This document shows positions 9,210-19,210 of a DNA stretch of 64,000 nucleotides, one piece after another. The position numbers and the translations under genes are program-made. How positions within the stretch are numbered: the first letter of the stretch is position 1; the number at the start of each line of letters is the position of its first letter. Source of the stretch: Clostridia bacterium (GTDB taxonomy: Bacteria > Bacillota > Peptococcia > DRI-13 > UBA5745); contig JAHDPO010000002.1 of NCBI GenBank assembly GCA_018434325.1, positions 151,398 to 215,397 of the forward strand, read 5' to 3'. A model generated the notes under the pieces. It searched no databases, was not told where the DNA came from, and saw nothing but the letters and a program-made list of their open reading frames with translations.

Positions 9210-10006
9210 GGATAGTCGTGCTTGTGAAGCAAGTTCCGGACATGGAACGGGTGAAATTCGACTGCGAGGCCGGGCGGGTTGACAGAAGCTCGGCAGGAAC
9301 AGAAATTAATCCCTTTGATCTGAATGCCCTGGAGGCTGCCGTTAGTATTCAGGAGCAGCTGGGCGGAAAAATCATTACGCTTTCCATGGGGCCTGCCGCT
9401 GCGGAAGATGCTTTGAAGGATACCATCGCCAGGGGCGCCGATGAGAGCGTGTTATTGAGCGACAGAAGATTTGGCGGCGCCGATGTTAAAGCCACAGCGA
9501 AAACCATAGCGGCCGCCATTAAAAAACTGGGTGGCGCCGATCTGATTTTTGCCGGCATCCAGACCGTGGACGGTGACACAGGACAGGTTGGGCCGGAAAC
9601 CGCCGGCTATTTGGATATACCTCATATCAGTAATGTCGACTTTATTTCCGCGTATTCCGAAACAGATATCACGGTGGTCAGCAACGTGATGGAAGGCTCC
9701 TATGTGAAGAAAAGCAGTTACCCTGTTTTAATCACGGTAACGAAGGATATCAATCAGCCCAGGCTGCCGTCGATGAAGAGGAAGCTCAGCGCCAGAAAGG
9801 CTCATATTCCCGTATGGGGCTATGAAGAGCTGCAGGATTATATCCGGGAGGACGAAATCGGCCTTCAGGGCTCTGCCACAAAGGTTAAGCGAATCGAAGT
9901 TCCCCCAGCCGTTACGAGAAAGGGACAGGTTTGGAGAGAGAATGTTGAGGAAGCGATAGACGGTTTAGTTGAAGTCCTCAAAAAGGCTAAGGTCTTGGAG
10001 GTATGA
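9206..10006 (+). CDS. etfB: electron transfer flavoprotein beta subunit
   Basis: This 266-residue EtfB has the N-terminal VVLVKQVPDMERVKFD and the ETF beta signature around AGIQTVDGDTGQVGPETAGYL. It pairs with EtfA, and in confurcating or bifurcating Etfs it carries the FAD where electron splitting occurs. It starts at ATG after GAAGGAG. The order etfB-etfA-FAD/FMN dehydrogenase matches lctBCD of Acetobacterium woodii, where lactate oxidation by NAD is driven by reduced ferredoxin. The same role here is inference from order and family; other 2-hydroxyacids are possible. The gene lies downstream of a divergent XRE-cupin regulator. Confidence 0.92.
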   Translation: MRIVVLVKQVPDMERVKFDCEAGRVDRSSAGTEINPFDLNALEAAVSIQEQLGGKIITLSMGPAAAEDALKDTIARGADESVLLSDRRFGGADVKATAKTIAAAIKKLGGADLIFAGIQTVDGDTGQVGPETAGYLDIPHISNVDFISAYSETDITVVSNVMEGSYVKKSSYPVLITVTKDINQPRLPSMKRKLSARKAHIPVWGYEELQDYIREDEIGLQGSATKVKRIEVPPAVTRKGQVWRENVEEAIDGLVEVLKKAKVLEV

Positions 10007-10015
10007 ATTAGAGAT

Positions 10016-11008
10016 ATGAAAATGACGGAAAAAGATTGTAAAGGAATTCTGGTATTTGCGGAGCAGAAAAAAGAGAGAATTCATCGGGTCAGCTATGAGC
10101 TGCTGGGCAAAGGAAAAGAATTGGCAGCCCAGCTTGATTGCCCTCTATGCAGCGTTGTACTGGGGCCGCCGGATATGGATGTGGCGGAGTTAATTTACAG
10201 GGGTGCGGACATTGTTTATCACATTACAGATCCTATGGCCTTTGCAGCCCCCGATGAGGTTTTATATGAGCAAAACCTTGTTCGATTAATCCGGGACGTC
10301 AAGCCGGAGATCTGTTTATTTGGAGCAACCAATTTCGGCAGGAGCTTAGCTCCCCGAGTAGCCGCCAAGCTGGGCGCCGGCTTGACTGCCGACTGCACGC
10401 ATTTAGCCATTGATCAAGGACAATTGGTGCAAATTCGCCCGGCCTTTAGCGAGAATATTTTAGCTCATATTCAGTCGACCGCCTATCCGCAAATGGCCAC
10501 TGTGCGATATAAGGAATTCAACGAAGCCCCCAGAGATACCAATAGAAAAGGGCAAATCAAGGCCATGGAGGCCTATGTCAGCGACAACAGCCCGGTAAAG
10601 ATTTTGGAGGAAATAGTTAAAGAAGATTTCGACATTGCCGATGCCAATGTTGTGGTAGCGGCAGGGGCCGGTGTAAAAGCGAAAGAAGACCTGAAAATGC
10701 TTCAGGAGCTGGCGGAACTGTTGGGCGGCAAGCTGGGCGCTTCGAGAGCCGCAGTGGAGGCGGGCCTGATTGCCAAAGACCATCAGGTTGGCTACAGCGG
10801 TAACCGGGTAAAGCCCAGTATCTATATTGCCTGCGGAATTTCAGGGGCGCCTCAGCACATAGCCGGGATGAAGGAATCAGGCATAATTATTGCTATTAAC
10901 AGCGATCCTTCGGCTCCGATTCTGAATATTGCGGATTATGCCATTGTGGGCAACCTTTATGAAATTATCCCAAAAATGATCAGAAAATTAAAAAATATGA
11001 AAAGTTAG
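10016..11008 (+). CDS. etfA: electron transfer flavoprotein alpha subunit
   Basis: This 330-residue EtfA has an N-terminal adenine-nucleotide-alpha-hydrolase-like domain and a C-terminal FAD domain (HQVGYSGNRVKPSIYIACGISGAPQHIAGMKES...IAINSDPSAPI). The canonical GQTGK of many EtfAs reads GYSGN here and the usual IVGD reads IVGN, small departures in the FAD site. It lacks the N-terminal ferredoxin domain found in some lactate-dehydrogenase-linked EtfAs. It begins 9 bases after etfB, and glcD follows by 8 bases, so the three are one operon. It should form a heterodimer with EtfB that docks on the dehydrogenase. Confidence 0.92.
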   Translation: MKMTEKDCKGILVFAEQKKERIHRVSYELLGKGKELAAQLDCPLCSVVLGPPDMDVAELIYRGADIVYHITDPMAFAAPDEVLYEQNLVRLIRDVKPEICLFGATNFGRSLAPRVAAKLGAGLTADCTHLAIDQGQLVQIRPAFSENILAHIQSTAYPQMATVRYKEFNEAPRDTNRKGQIKAMEAYVSDNSPVKILEEIVKEDFDIADANVVVAAGAGVKAKEDLKMLQELAELLGGKLGASRAAVEAGLIAKDHQVGYSGNRVKPSIYIACGISGAPQHIAGMKESGIIIAINSDPSAPILNIADYAIVGNLYEIIPKMIRKLKNMKS

Positions 11009-11016
11009 GTGTGAAG

Positions 11017-12393
11017 ATGAAAGAAAATATTAAAGCAAAGCTAACAGAAATTGTTGGGCAGGACTGGGTGGTCAGTAATCCGGAGATTATCAAAACCCTT
11101 TGCAGCGATGAGGCTGAGATAAAAATAACGCCTTGCTATGATTGCATAGCGGCAAAGCCGGCCACTGCTGCGGAAGTAGCGGCAATCGTCAAGCTGGCCA
11201 ATGAGGAAGGTATTGCCGTGATTGCCCGGGGCGGCGCTACCGGACTTGTCAACGCCGTGGTACCTATCCAGCCCACAATCATCATTTCCATGGAGCGCTT
11301 CAAAAAGATTATCGAGGTGGATGAATCGAATTTGACGGTAGAATGTGAAGCCGGCGTTACGCTGCTCGATTTGGTGGAGTACTTTAACAGCCATCCCACC
11401 CTTTATTTCGCAGCCCACCCGGGGGATGAGGGGGCACAGGTCGGCGGAATGATCGCCACCAATGCCGGCGGCGTCCGAACCATCAAATACGGAGTAGTCC
11501 GGGATCAGGTTAAGAGTATGGAGGTAGTTTTGCCTACCGGAGAAATCATCAATATGGGCGGTAAGTTTATCAAGGATAACTGCGGCTACGATTTAAAGGA
11601 TCTGATCATCGGCAGCGAAGGAACCTTAGGCATTATTACCAAAGCGGTTCTTGCTTTGCAGCCGAAAGAAAAGTATACCGGCAGCGTGCTTATCGCTTTT
11701 AATACCACGGCGGATGCCGTCGCCTGTGTGCCGGATATTCTGAAGCGGGGGATTAAGCCCTTGGCTGTTGAATACGTCGAGCGCATACAAGCCACCAATG
11801 CCGCCACTGATATTGGGCAGGTCTGGCCCGTTAGCAAAGGCAGCGACGACCTGTATCTGATTATTGCTTCAAATTCGGAAGACGAATTTTACGAGATCTG
11901 CGAGACTATTGTAGAGATCTGTGATGCTCATAATGCCGTAGAGACCTTGATCTGCGAAACGGCGAAGGAGCAGCGGAATATCTTGGAAATCCGCAGCCAC
12001 GTCTATCCCAGCATGCTTAAAAAGCTGGTGGATTGTTTGGATATGGCGGTTCCTCCGGATAAGATTCCTGCTTATATGGAGCAAATTCGTGCCCTTTCCC
12101 AAAAATATGGCGTGGAAATTCAAACCTGCGCTCACATTGGCGACGGCAACATGCATAATAACATTATGACTCCCGACGGCCAAAGACCAGACTGCTACGA
12201 GGATCTGTTGGATGAAATTATTCAGCTGTGTATGAGTTGCAACGGAACGCTTACCGGTGAGCATGGAGTTGGCAAGCTCCGCAACCGGCATATGAAGCTG
12301 CAATTTACGGAAAAAGAATTAGAGCTGATGCGGGCTATTAAGAAGATTTTTGATCCAAACAACATTCTAAACCCCGGCACAGCAATTTGTTAA
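11017..12393 (+). CDS. FAD-binding 2-hydroxyacid dehydrogenase (GlcD/LctD-like)
   Basis: This 458-residue flavoenzyme has an N-terminal FAD_binding_4 (PCMH) fold (residues about 40-215: ARGGATGLVNA, HPGDEGAQVGGMIATNAGG) and a C-terminal FAD-oxidase domain ending GEHGVGKLRNRHM...LNPG, typical of D-lactate and glycolate dehydrogenases. The ATG at 11017 has AGGTG at good spacing; an in-frame GTG six bases upstream is possible. Together with EtfBA it probably oxidises lactate or a similar hydroxyacid, passing electrons to NAD with ferredoxin as co-donor. The substrate is not decidable from sequence. A plus-strand terminator and three DnaA boxes follow. Confidence 0.88.
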   Translation: MKENIKAKLTEIVGQDWVVSNPEIIKTLCSDEAEIKITPCYDCIAAKPATAAEVAAIVKLANEEGIAVIARGGATGLVNAVVPIQPTIIISMERFKKIIEVDESNLTVECEAGVTLLDLVEYFNSHPTLYFAAHPGDEGAQVGGMIATNAGGVRTIKYGVVRDQVKSMEVVLPTGEIINMGGKFIKDNCGYDLKDLIIGSEGTLGIITKAVLALQPKEKYTGSVLIAFNTTADAVACVPDILKRGIKPLAVEYVERIQATNAATDIGQVWPVSKGSDDLYLIIASNSEDEFYEICETIVEICDAHNAVETLICETAKEQRNILEIRSHVYPSMLKKLVDCLDMAVPPDKIPAYMEQIRALSQKYGVEIQTCAHIGDGNMHNNIMTPDGQRPDCYEDLLDEIIQLCMSCNGTLTGEHGVGKLRNRHMKLQFTEKELELMRAIKKIFDPNNILNPGTAIC

Positions 12394-12407
12394 TTAAGCA
12401 ATAAATA

Positions 12408-12445
12408 AAGTTATGCACAATTTGTGGATAAACTGTGCATAACTT
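12408..12445. repeat. cluster of three DnaA boxes inside a 12-bp inverted repeat
   Basis: TTATGCACA (12411-12419), TGTGGATAA (12423-12431, complement TTATCCACA) and TGTGCATAA (12434-12442, complement TTATGCACA) all match TTATNCACA. Outer arms AAGTTATGCACA and TGTGCATAACTT are perfect reverse complements. Box starts are 12 and 11 bases apart, about one helical turn. This fits a DnaA-binding site. It is not a T-rich terminator. Confidence 0.6.
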
Positions 12446-12452
12446 GTGTGAA

Positions 12453-12497
12453 GTAGCTCCTCACTGGTGTTTTCTGGTGACAAGCTATGTTTTTTTA
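12453..12497 (+). terminator. terminator after the etfBA-glcD operon
   Basis: Hairpin TAGCTcctCACTGGTG / CTGGTGacaAGCTA (imperfect) followed by ATG and a seven-T run. It separates the plus-strand operon from minus-strand serS. Confidence 0.6.
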
Positions 12498-12520
12498 GTT
12501 GGGTTTTTAATCATTTTCGC

Positions 12521-14052
<1,532 letters not shown>

Positions 14053-14077
14053 GCACTATTGTATACCATTTATGCCG

Positions 14078-15661
14078 TCAATTAAAGTTTAAATATGCCG
14101 CTTTATGGACTGCCGGCAATTGTTTCAGTTCTTCCAAAACCTTGTCGCTGACCACATTATCCACATTCAGCACCATCAGGGAGTCGCCCCCCAGTTCCCG
14201 GCGGCCCAGCTGCATGCCGGCGATATTGACATTGTTTTCACCCAGGATCATACCCACAGGGCCGACTACCTTGGGCTGGTCTTTGTGGGGCACCAGCACC
14301 AGATGGCCGGAAGGACGAATATCCAGCACAAAGGCGTCGATTTCTACGATATGGGCTTCGCCGTTTTGAAAGACGCTGCCGGCCAGGTGATGATTCCATT
14401 GCTTACCCTTTAGGGTAACCACCATCTTGTTGGTATAATCACCGGTTTCGTCACTTTGGGCGTAAGAGACGTTAATCCCTCTTTCTTTGGCAATGACGGG
14501 AGCGTTGACGTAGTTGACGGCGTCGTTGAGGATGGGCCGCAAAAGGCCTTTGAGGAAGGTGCTGGTCATCGGCCGCAAATCCAGAGATTTAAAGTCGCCG
14601 ATAAACTTAATGCTGATTTCTTTTATAGGTCCGTCGGCCAGATAGGAGGCCATTTTGCCCAGCTTTTCCGACAGATCCATAAAGGGCTTAGCCTTTTCCA
14701 TGACCTCAGGCTGGATGAAAGGAATGTTGACGGCGTTATGAACGGGTAAGCCATAGAGTACCCGGCGCACCTCTTCCACCACATCCAAAGCCACATTGAC
14801 CTGAGCTTCCTCCGTTGAGGCTCCCAGATGAGGTGTGATGACCATTTGGGGCAGATCAAACAAGGGATGCTCCGTTAGGGGCTCTCTGCTCCAAACATCG
14901 ATGGCGCCGCCGGCGATGACGCCGTCTTTCACGGCTTCGTATAAATCGTCTTCATTAATGATGCCGCCTCTGGCTACGTTGATGACCCGAGCGGTAGGCT
15001 TCATCATGGCAAATTGCTTTTTGCCGATCATGTTTCTGGTTTCATCGGTCAGAGGCATATGAACCGTAATGAAGTCAGCCTCGCGATAAATTGTCTCCCG
15101 GTCCACCAGCTCCAGATTGAAACGGGCGGCCCTTTCCTGAGTGATATAGGGGTCAAAGACCAGCACATTCATGCCGAAGGCCTTGCAGCGGACGGCAATT
15201 TCCGAGCCGATCTTGCCAAAGCCCAGGATACCGATGGTTTTGCCTCTCAGCTCGATGCCTGTGTATTTTTTGCGATCCCAGAGATGCTGCCGCAGCGAGT
15301 GATCCGCCTGAGGCACGTGGCGGGCTAAAGCCAGAATCAGGGCCATGGTGTGCTCGCAGGCGGAAATGGTGTTGCCGTCGGGAGCGTTGATGACGATGAT
15401 GCCTTTTTTGGTGGCAGCTTCCACATCAATATTATCCACGCCTACGCCGGCCCGGCCGATGACCTTGAGCTGGCTGGCCGCTTCAATAATGGCCTTAGTG
15501 ATCTTTGTCTCGCTGCGCACCACGATAGCCTGGTAATTAGGGGCAATGGCGATAATCTCTTCTTCCGACAGCTTCAGGCGGACATCCACCTGAAAAGCTT
15601 CTTCTTTTTCCAATATAGCGATACCCTTTTCGGAAATCGGGTCGCAAATTAATATGTTCAT
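14078..15661 (-). CDS. serA: D-3-phosphoglycerate dehydrogenase
   Basis: This 527-residue enzyme catalyses the first step of serine synthesis, 3-phosphoglycerate to 3-phosphohydroxypyruvate with NAD. The start is the ATG giving MNILICDPISEKGIA, after a G-rich binding site; the longer upstream frame has none. The NAD-binding Rossmann loop is GILGFGKIGSEIA, substrate-binding parts are GRAGVGVDNIDV and ARGGIINE, and catalytic HLGAST is present. The C-terminus adds the ASB and ACT domains (GPVGMILGENNVNIAGMQLG), so this is the long form with serine feedback. It follows the aminotransferase by 35 bases in the T-box operon. Confidence 0.96.
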   Translation of the reverse strand: MNILICDPISEKGIAILEKEEAFQVDVRLKLSEEEIIAIAPNYQAIVVRSETKITKAIIEAASQLKVIGRAGVGVDNIDVEAATKKGIIVINAPDGNTISACEHTMALILALARHVPQADHSLRQHLWDRKKYTGIELRGKTIGILGFGKIGSEIAVRCKAFGMNVLVFDPYITQERAARFNLELVDRETIYREADFITVHMPLTDETRNMIGKKQFAMMKPTARVINVARGGIINEDDLYEAVKDGVIAGGAIDVWSREPLTEHPLFDLPQMVITPHLGASTEEAQVNVALDVVEEVRRVLYGLPVHNAVNIPFIQPEVMEKAKPFMDLSEKLGKMASYLADGPIKEISIKFIGDFKSLDLRPMTSTFLKGLLRPILNDAVNYVNAPVIAKERGINVSYAQSDETGDYTNKMVVTLKGKQWNHHLAGSVFQNGEAHIVEIDAFVLDIRPSGHLVLVPHKDQPKVVGPVGMILGENNVNIAGMQLGRRELGGDSLMVLNVDNVVSDKVLEELKQLPAVHKAAYLNFN

Positions 15662-15696
15662 GGTAAAAACCCCCTTTTCATTAATCGCTAATATTA

Positions 15697-16851
15697 TCAG
15701 CCCTTCAACATAATTTCCTGGACAGCGGCTACGCCTTTGCCCAAGGGGCAATCCCAGCCCAAGCCCTTGAGGGTCATTTCCAGGCAGGCGATGGTGGCTA
15801 AAATATCGGCCTCCGTAATATAGCCCAAATGGCCGATACGGAAAATATCTTTTTCCATCTTACCCTGGCCGGCGGCGATAACAACATTATATTTATCCCG
15901 CATGATCTTGGTGATTTGCTTTACATCGATATCGCCGGGCTTCATCACGGCGGTGACGGCGGCAGAGGCGGCGGCGTCGCCGGCCAGCGGCGTCAGGCCC
16001 AGGGCCTTGACGGCGGCTCTGACCATTTCCCGATATTTGCCGTGACGGGCCTGGATATTTTCCAGCCCCTCCTCCTCCATCATGAGCAGGCTTTCCCGGA
16101 GGCCGGTAATCAGGCTGGCTGCCGGCGTATAGGGTGTGGTATTTTTTTCGTCCAGGTTCTTTTTCGCCGCCTTCAAACTAAAATAGAAGGACGGTGTTTG
16201 ACAAGCCTCCTGAAGGGCCCAGGCCTTGGGGCTGACGCTGATAAAGGCCAGGCCGGGCGGCAGCATGAAGGCTTTTTGGGAACCGCTGACCACCACATCC
16301 AGCTTCCAGGCGTCTACCTCCAGAGGAGATACGGCCATGCCGCTGATGGCGTCCACCACAAAGATGGCGGGATGATCGCCGCAGGCTTCCCGCAGGGCTT
16401 TGATATCATGGGTGACGCCGGTGGAGGTTTCGTTGTGGGTAGCGTAAATCGCCTTGATTTCTTTGGCTGTATCGGCGGCCAAAGCCTGGGCCAGAGCCTG
16501 GGGATCAGCCTGCCGGCCCCACTGACCGGCAATAACCTGAACGTCGGCGCCGTAAGTTTTGGCGATCTTGATCCAGCGCTCGGCAAAATTACCATATTCC
16601 AGAACCAGAACCTTATCGCCGGGATTAATAAAATTGCTGACGGCCGCTTCCATGGCGCCGCTGCCGGAGGAGGTAAGGATCAGCAGGTCATTTTCTGTCT
16701 GATAAACCTTTTTTACTTTATCGGTAACTTCCCGGATGATGGCGGAAAACCCGGGGGTTCTGTGGCCCACTGCCGGATTGGCTAAGGCGTGGAGTACTCG
16801 CTGGGGAATCGGTGTAGGACCGGGAATCATCAGTAATTGCTTGTCATTCAT
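15697..16851 (-). CDS. class V aminotransferase (alanine-glyoxylate / serine-pyruvate / SerC-like)
   Basis: This 384-residue PLP enzyme has the PLP lysine in VVSGSQKAFMLPPGLAF and an N-terminal MIPGPTPIPQRVLHALA typical of the alanine-glyoxylate/serine-pyruvate group. The ATG at 16851 is chosen because GGGAGG lies 8 bases upstream; an in-frame ATG at 16875 is less well placed. It sits first in an operon with serA behind a T-box leader. It therefore probably acts as the phosphohydroxyserine-forming or serine-glyoxylate transaminase of serine/glycine synthesis, as in other anaerobes where it replaces SerC. Substrate choice needs assay. Confidence 0.88.
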   Translation of the reverse strand: MNDKQLLMIPGPTPIPQRVLHALANPAVGHRTPGFSAIIREVTDKVKKVYQTENDLLILTSSGSGAMEAAVSNFINPGDKVLVLEYGNFAERWIKIAKTYGADVQVIAGQWGRQADPQALAQALAADTAKEIKAIYATHNETSTGVTHDIKALREACGDHPAIFVVDAISGMAVSPLEVDAWKLDVVVSGSQKAFMLPPGLAFISVSPKAWALQEACQTPSFYFSLKAAKKNLDEKNTTPYTPAASLITGLRESLLMMEEEGLENIQARHGKYREMVRAAVKALGLTPLAGDAAASAAVTAVMKPGDIDVKQITKIMRDKYNVVIAAGQGKMEKDIFRIGHLGYITEADILATIACLEMTLKGLGWDCPLGKGVAAVQEIMLKG

Positions 16852-16910
16852 TGGGTCTTCCTCCCTTTTTCTCACGTTTGCTGAGGATGGTGAACGCCTT
16901 TTTGGGCAAT

Positions 16911-16948
16911 AAAAAAACGTCCCACATCCCGGATTCTATCCTGGGACG
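16911..16948 (-). terminator. T-box terminator hairpin
   Basis: On the minus strand ACGTCCCA-type arms (CGTCCCA / TGGGACG) flank a 17-base loop and end in TTTTTTT. It overlaps the antiterminator region of the adjacent T-box and is the OFF structure of the switch. Confidence 0.85.
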
Positions 16949-17232
16949 AGACGTCTGCTCGCGGTACCACCCAAGTTGCCCTTATCAACGGAAATACCTT
17001 GCCCGGGAAAGCTGTGCTCCCCCGATATCGCCGCCATAAAAAGCCACCTCATTTAGCGCTTAACGGACGCTGCCGGTACGGCTCATCGCCGCCTGCTCCA
17101 GGGCGGAATCAGTTGCAAGACTGCCGGCTTCCACCAACCGCCGGCTCTCTGTAAGGCTTGCAGCCTACGTTCCCCTTCACTGCATTTCGTATGCAATGCC
17201 CCTTCACCTCTAAAGGCTCAGGTCATTTATTG
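16911..17232 (-). promoter_or_regulatory. T-box riboswitch, probably tRNA-Ser
   Basis: The minus strand carries the T-box core GGGTGGTACCGCG (16960-16972), an AGAGAGCC/GGTGGAAGC stem I region near 17130-17150, and the terminator at 16911-16948. It precedes the aminotransferase-serA operon, so uncharged tRNA-Ser should switch the operon on. A TCC triplet (17105-17107, minus strand) lies in the stretch where the specifier is expected, but the pairing was not resolved by hand. Confidence 0.85.
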
Positions 17233-17236
17233 CCCC

Positions 17237-17265
17237 ATTATAAACCGGCTTTCGGAAAAATGCAA
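17237..17265 (-). promoter_or_regulatory. sigma-A promoter of the T-box/serine operon
   Basis: Minus strand TTGCAT, 17-base spacer, TATAAT. The expected start lies just upstream of the T-box leader. Confidence 0.75.
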
Positions 17266-17368
17266 GGCATTAAAAATATTTTTTAAAGATTACAGAAAAA
17301 TAGGAATATAACACCAAACTGTGACTATAGCCATCTACAATGAATACATAAGGATGAAAAAAGGGCAA

Positions 17369-17388
17369 GCTAATAGCAAGCTATTAGC
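17369..17388. promoter_or_regulatory. 20-bp perfect palindrome before small membrane gene
   Basis: GCTAATAGC-AA-GCTATTAGC, 33 bases before the ATG at 17422. It is a strong operator or hairpin candidate. Confidence 0.4.
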
Positions 17389-17421
17389 CAGGTAGTAACC
17401 AGATAATAAAAGGAGGGGCCT

Positions 17422-17670
17422 ATGAAAAAGCTGATCAAACTATTAACCTTGGTTATGATGTTGTGCTGTTCCTGGAGCGGCGCACTCTATGCCAATGATT
17501 TGACTCTGCAGACCCCTGCTGCCGGAGAGTACCGGTTATTTGCCGCTGCCTTCGTCGTTTTGGCCCTGATCATGATTTTCCTGATCGCGATGATCATCGT
17601 CGGATTCAAAAGATCACAGAGGCAGCTTATCGAGGCTCAAAATGACAGGAAAAAGGAAAATCAGACTTAA
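17422..17670 (+). CDS. small membrane protein beside carboxyltransferase gene
   Basis: This 82-residue protein has a good AGGAGGGG binding site. A signal-like hydrophobic N-terminus (residues 5-24, ending near ALYAND) is followed by one strong membrane helix (about 36-60, FAAAFVVLALIMIFLIAMIIVG) and a charged tail (KRSQRQLIEAQNDRKKENQ). Topology recalls OadG-type decarboxylase gamma subunits or CcmD-like small proteins. The gene 114 bases downstream encodes a carboxyltransferase of the decarboxylase alpha family, which favours the former, but the match is by architecture only. A terminator hairpin separates the two. Confidence 0.6.
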   Translation: MKKLIKLLTLVMMLCCSWSGALYANDLTLQTPAAGEYRLFAAAFVVLALIMIFLIAMIIVGFKRSQRQLIEAQNDRKKENQT

Positions 17671-17708
17671 ACAGAGGAGAAGCTATAAAAAAGTATACAT
17701 TTTCTCTG

Positions 17709-17740
17709 GCTCTTAAAAGTATTTAAGAGCTTATTTTTTA
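17709..17740 (+). terminator. terminator between small membrane gene and carboxyltransferase
   Basis: GCTCTTAAA-AGTA-TTTAAGAGC followed by TTATTTTTTA. A -10 TATAAT at 17744-17749 just after it probably belongs to the next gene's promoter. Confidence 0.6.
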
Positions 17741-17784
17741 TTGTATAATATAGCTTACTCTACAGTTTGGTCAGGAGGTTGGAC

Positions 17785-19125
17785 ATGCAACAAAGGATAA
17801 AGATTACTGATACGACGCTGCGGGATGCCCATCAATCGCTGCTGGCCACCAGGATGAAGACGGAAGATATGCTGCCGATTCTGGCAAAGATGGATCAAGT
17901 AGGCTACCAATCCCTGGAGGTATGGGGGGGAGCCACTTTTGATACTTGCATGCGGTTTTTAAACGAGGACCCTTGGACCAGGCTGGATCAAATCAAGTCC
18001 CGCCTGAAAAAAACTCCCGTTCAAATGCTGCTGCGGGGCCAAAATTTAGTAGGTTACCGCCATTATACCGATGACGTGGTCGAAGCCTTTGTCAAGAAGG
18101 CCGTAGCCCACGGTGTGGATATTTTCCGGATTTTTGACGCCCTTAATGATCCGGAGAACGTGGCAAAGGCTATTGAAGCGGTTAAAAAAGAAGGCGCCCA
18201 TGTTCAGGCTGCCATCAGTTTTACCATCAGCCCCGTTCATGATCTGGATTATTTCGTCAAGCTAAGCAAGACTTTGGCCGGTCTGGGGGCCGATTCGATT
18301 TGCATTAAAGATATGGCAGGCTTATGCGCTCCTTACGTATGCTACCAGCTGGTGGCCGATATTAAGAAAGCGGTGAATCTGCCGGTACAGCTCCATACTC
18401 ATTACACCAGCGGTCTGGGCTCTATGATGTATTTAAAAGGCATAGAAGCCGGCGCTGCGGTTATCGATACGGCCGCCTCCGCCATGGCGCTCTCTACTTC
18501 GCAGCCGGCCACGGAGGTCATGGTGGCGGCTCTGGCGGATACGCCTTACGACACCGGCCTGGATATGAACTTGCTGACGGAGATCAATGATTACTTTAAG
18601 GAAATCCGCAAAAAATACGGCGCTGTGGACGTTTCGCCCAGCCAGGTGGATACCCAGGTGCTGAAATATCAGATTCCCGGCGGCATGTTGTCTAATTTTA
18701 TCAATCAATTAAAGGAACTGCAGGCCCTGGACCGTTTGCAGGAGGTGCTGGATGAAGTGCCCCGGGTTCGCCAGGATTTGGGCTATCCGCCTTTGGTGAC
18801 GCCTACCAGCCAGATGGTGGGCCAGCAAGCGGTAACCAATGTATTGGCCGGCCGTTATGTAATGGTTTCCAGCGAAGTCAAAAGCTATTTAAAAGGCATG
18901 TATGGCAAGACTCCCGGCCCGGTCAGCGCCGAGCTGCAAAATCGGGTGCTGCGGGGTGAAAAGCCCATCAGCGGCCGCAGTGTGGACACGCTGTCGCCTA
19001 TGCTGCCGTCACTGCGCCAAGAGGCTGGGGAATTGATTACCAGCGAAGAAGACCTGCTGCTTTACGCCATGTTTCCGGCAGTAGCCAGGACGTTCCTGGA
19101 AAATCGCCAGAAAGCGACAGCCTAA
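17785..19125 (+). CDS. pyruvate carboxylase subunit B / oxaloacetate decarboxylase alpha, carboxyltransferase only
   Basis: This 446-residue carboxyltransferase starts at ATG after AGGAGG; the upstream TTG reading overlaps the binding site and is rejected. It has the DRE-TIM-like barrel signatures TDTTLRDAHQSLLATRM, GGATFDTCMRFLNEDPW, KDMAGLCAPY and the metal-binding HTHYTSG. It moves CO2 between biotin and pyruvate/oxaloacetate. It stops after the conserved PYC_OADA domain and lacks the C-terminal biotin-carrier domain, so a separate biotinyl protein must exist elsewhere. It may be part of an Oad/methylmalonyl-type sodium pump or a split pyruvate carboxylase; neither partner is in the window. 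Confidence 0.88.
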   Translation: MQQRIKITDTTLRDAHQSLLATRMKTEDMLPILAKMDQVGYQSLEVWGGATFDTCMRFLNEDPWTRLDQIKSRLKKTPVQMLLRGQNLVGYRHYTDDVVEAFVKKAVAHGVDIFRIFDALNDPENVAKAIEAVKKEGAHVQAAISFTISPVHDLDYFVKLSKTLAGLGADSICIKDMAGLCAPYVCYQLVADIKKAVNLPVQLHTHYTSGLGSMMYLKGIEAGAAVIDTAASAMALSTSQPATEVMVAALADTPYDTGLDMNLLTEINDYFKEIRKKYGAVDVSPSQVDTQVLKYQIPGGMLSNFINQLKELQALDRLQEVLDEVPRVRQDLGYPPLVTPTSQMVGQQAVTNVLAGRYVMVSSEVKSYLKGMYGKTPGPVSAELQNRVLRGEKPISGRSVDTLSPMLPSLRQEAGELITSEEDLLLYAMFPAVARTFLENRQKATA

Positions 19126-19144
19126 GATTTATGAGATTTAAATG

Positions 19145-19195
19145 AAAAAAGCCGCTGCCAATTGGTGTGAACACCAGTGGGCGGCGGTCTTTTTA
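19145..19195. terminator. bidirectional terminator
   Basis: AAAAGCCGCTGCC..TTGGTG / CACCAG..GGCGGCGGTCTTTTT, an imperfect stem between two convergent genes with A- and T-runs on either side. Confidence 0.75.
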
Positions 19196-19210
19196 AATTC
19201 GGTATTTGAT

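Noticed and set aside
12408..12445. Chromosome origin
   Set aside because: Only three boxes in 38 bp, no AT-rich unwinding element and no dnaA nearby; treated as a DnaA-box cluster.
17785..19125. Full oxaloacetate decarboxylase alpha with biotin domain
   Set aside because: The protein ends after the carboxyltransferase domain; no MKM biotin motif.
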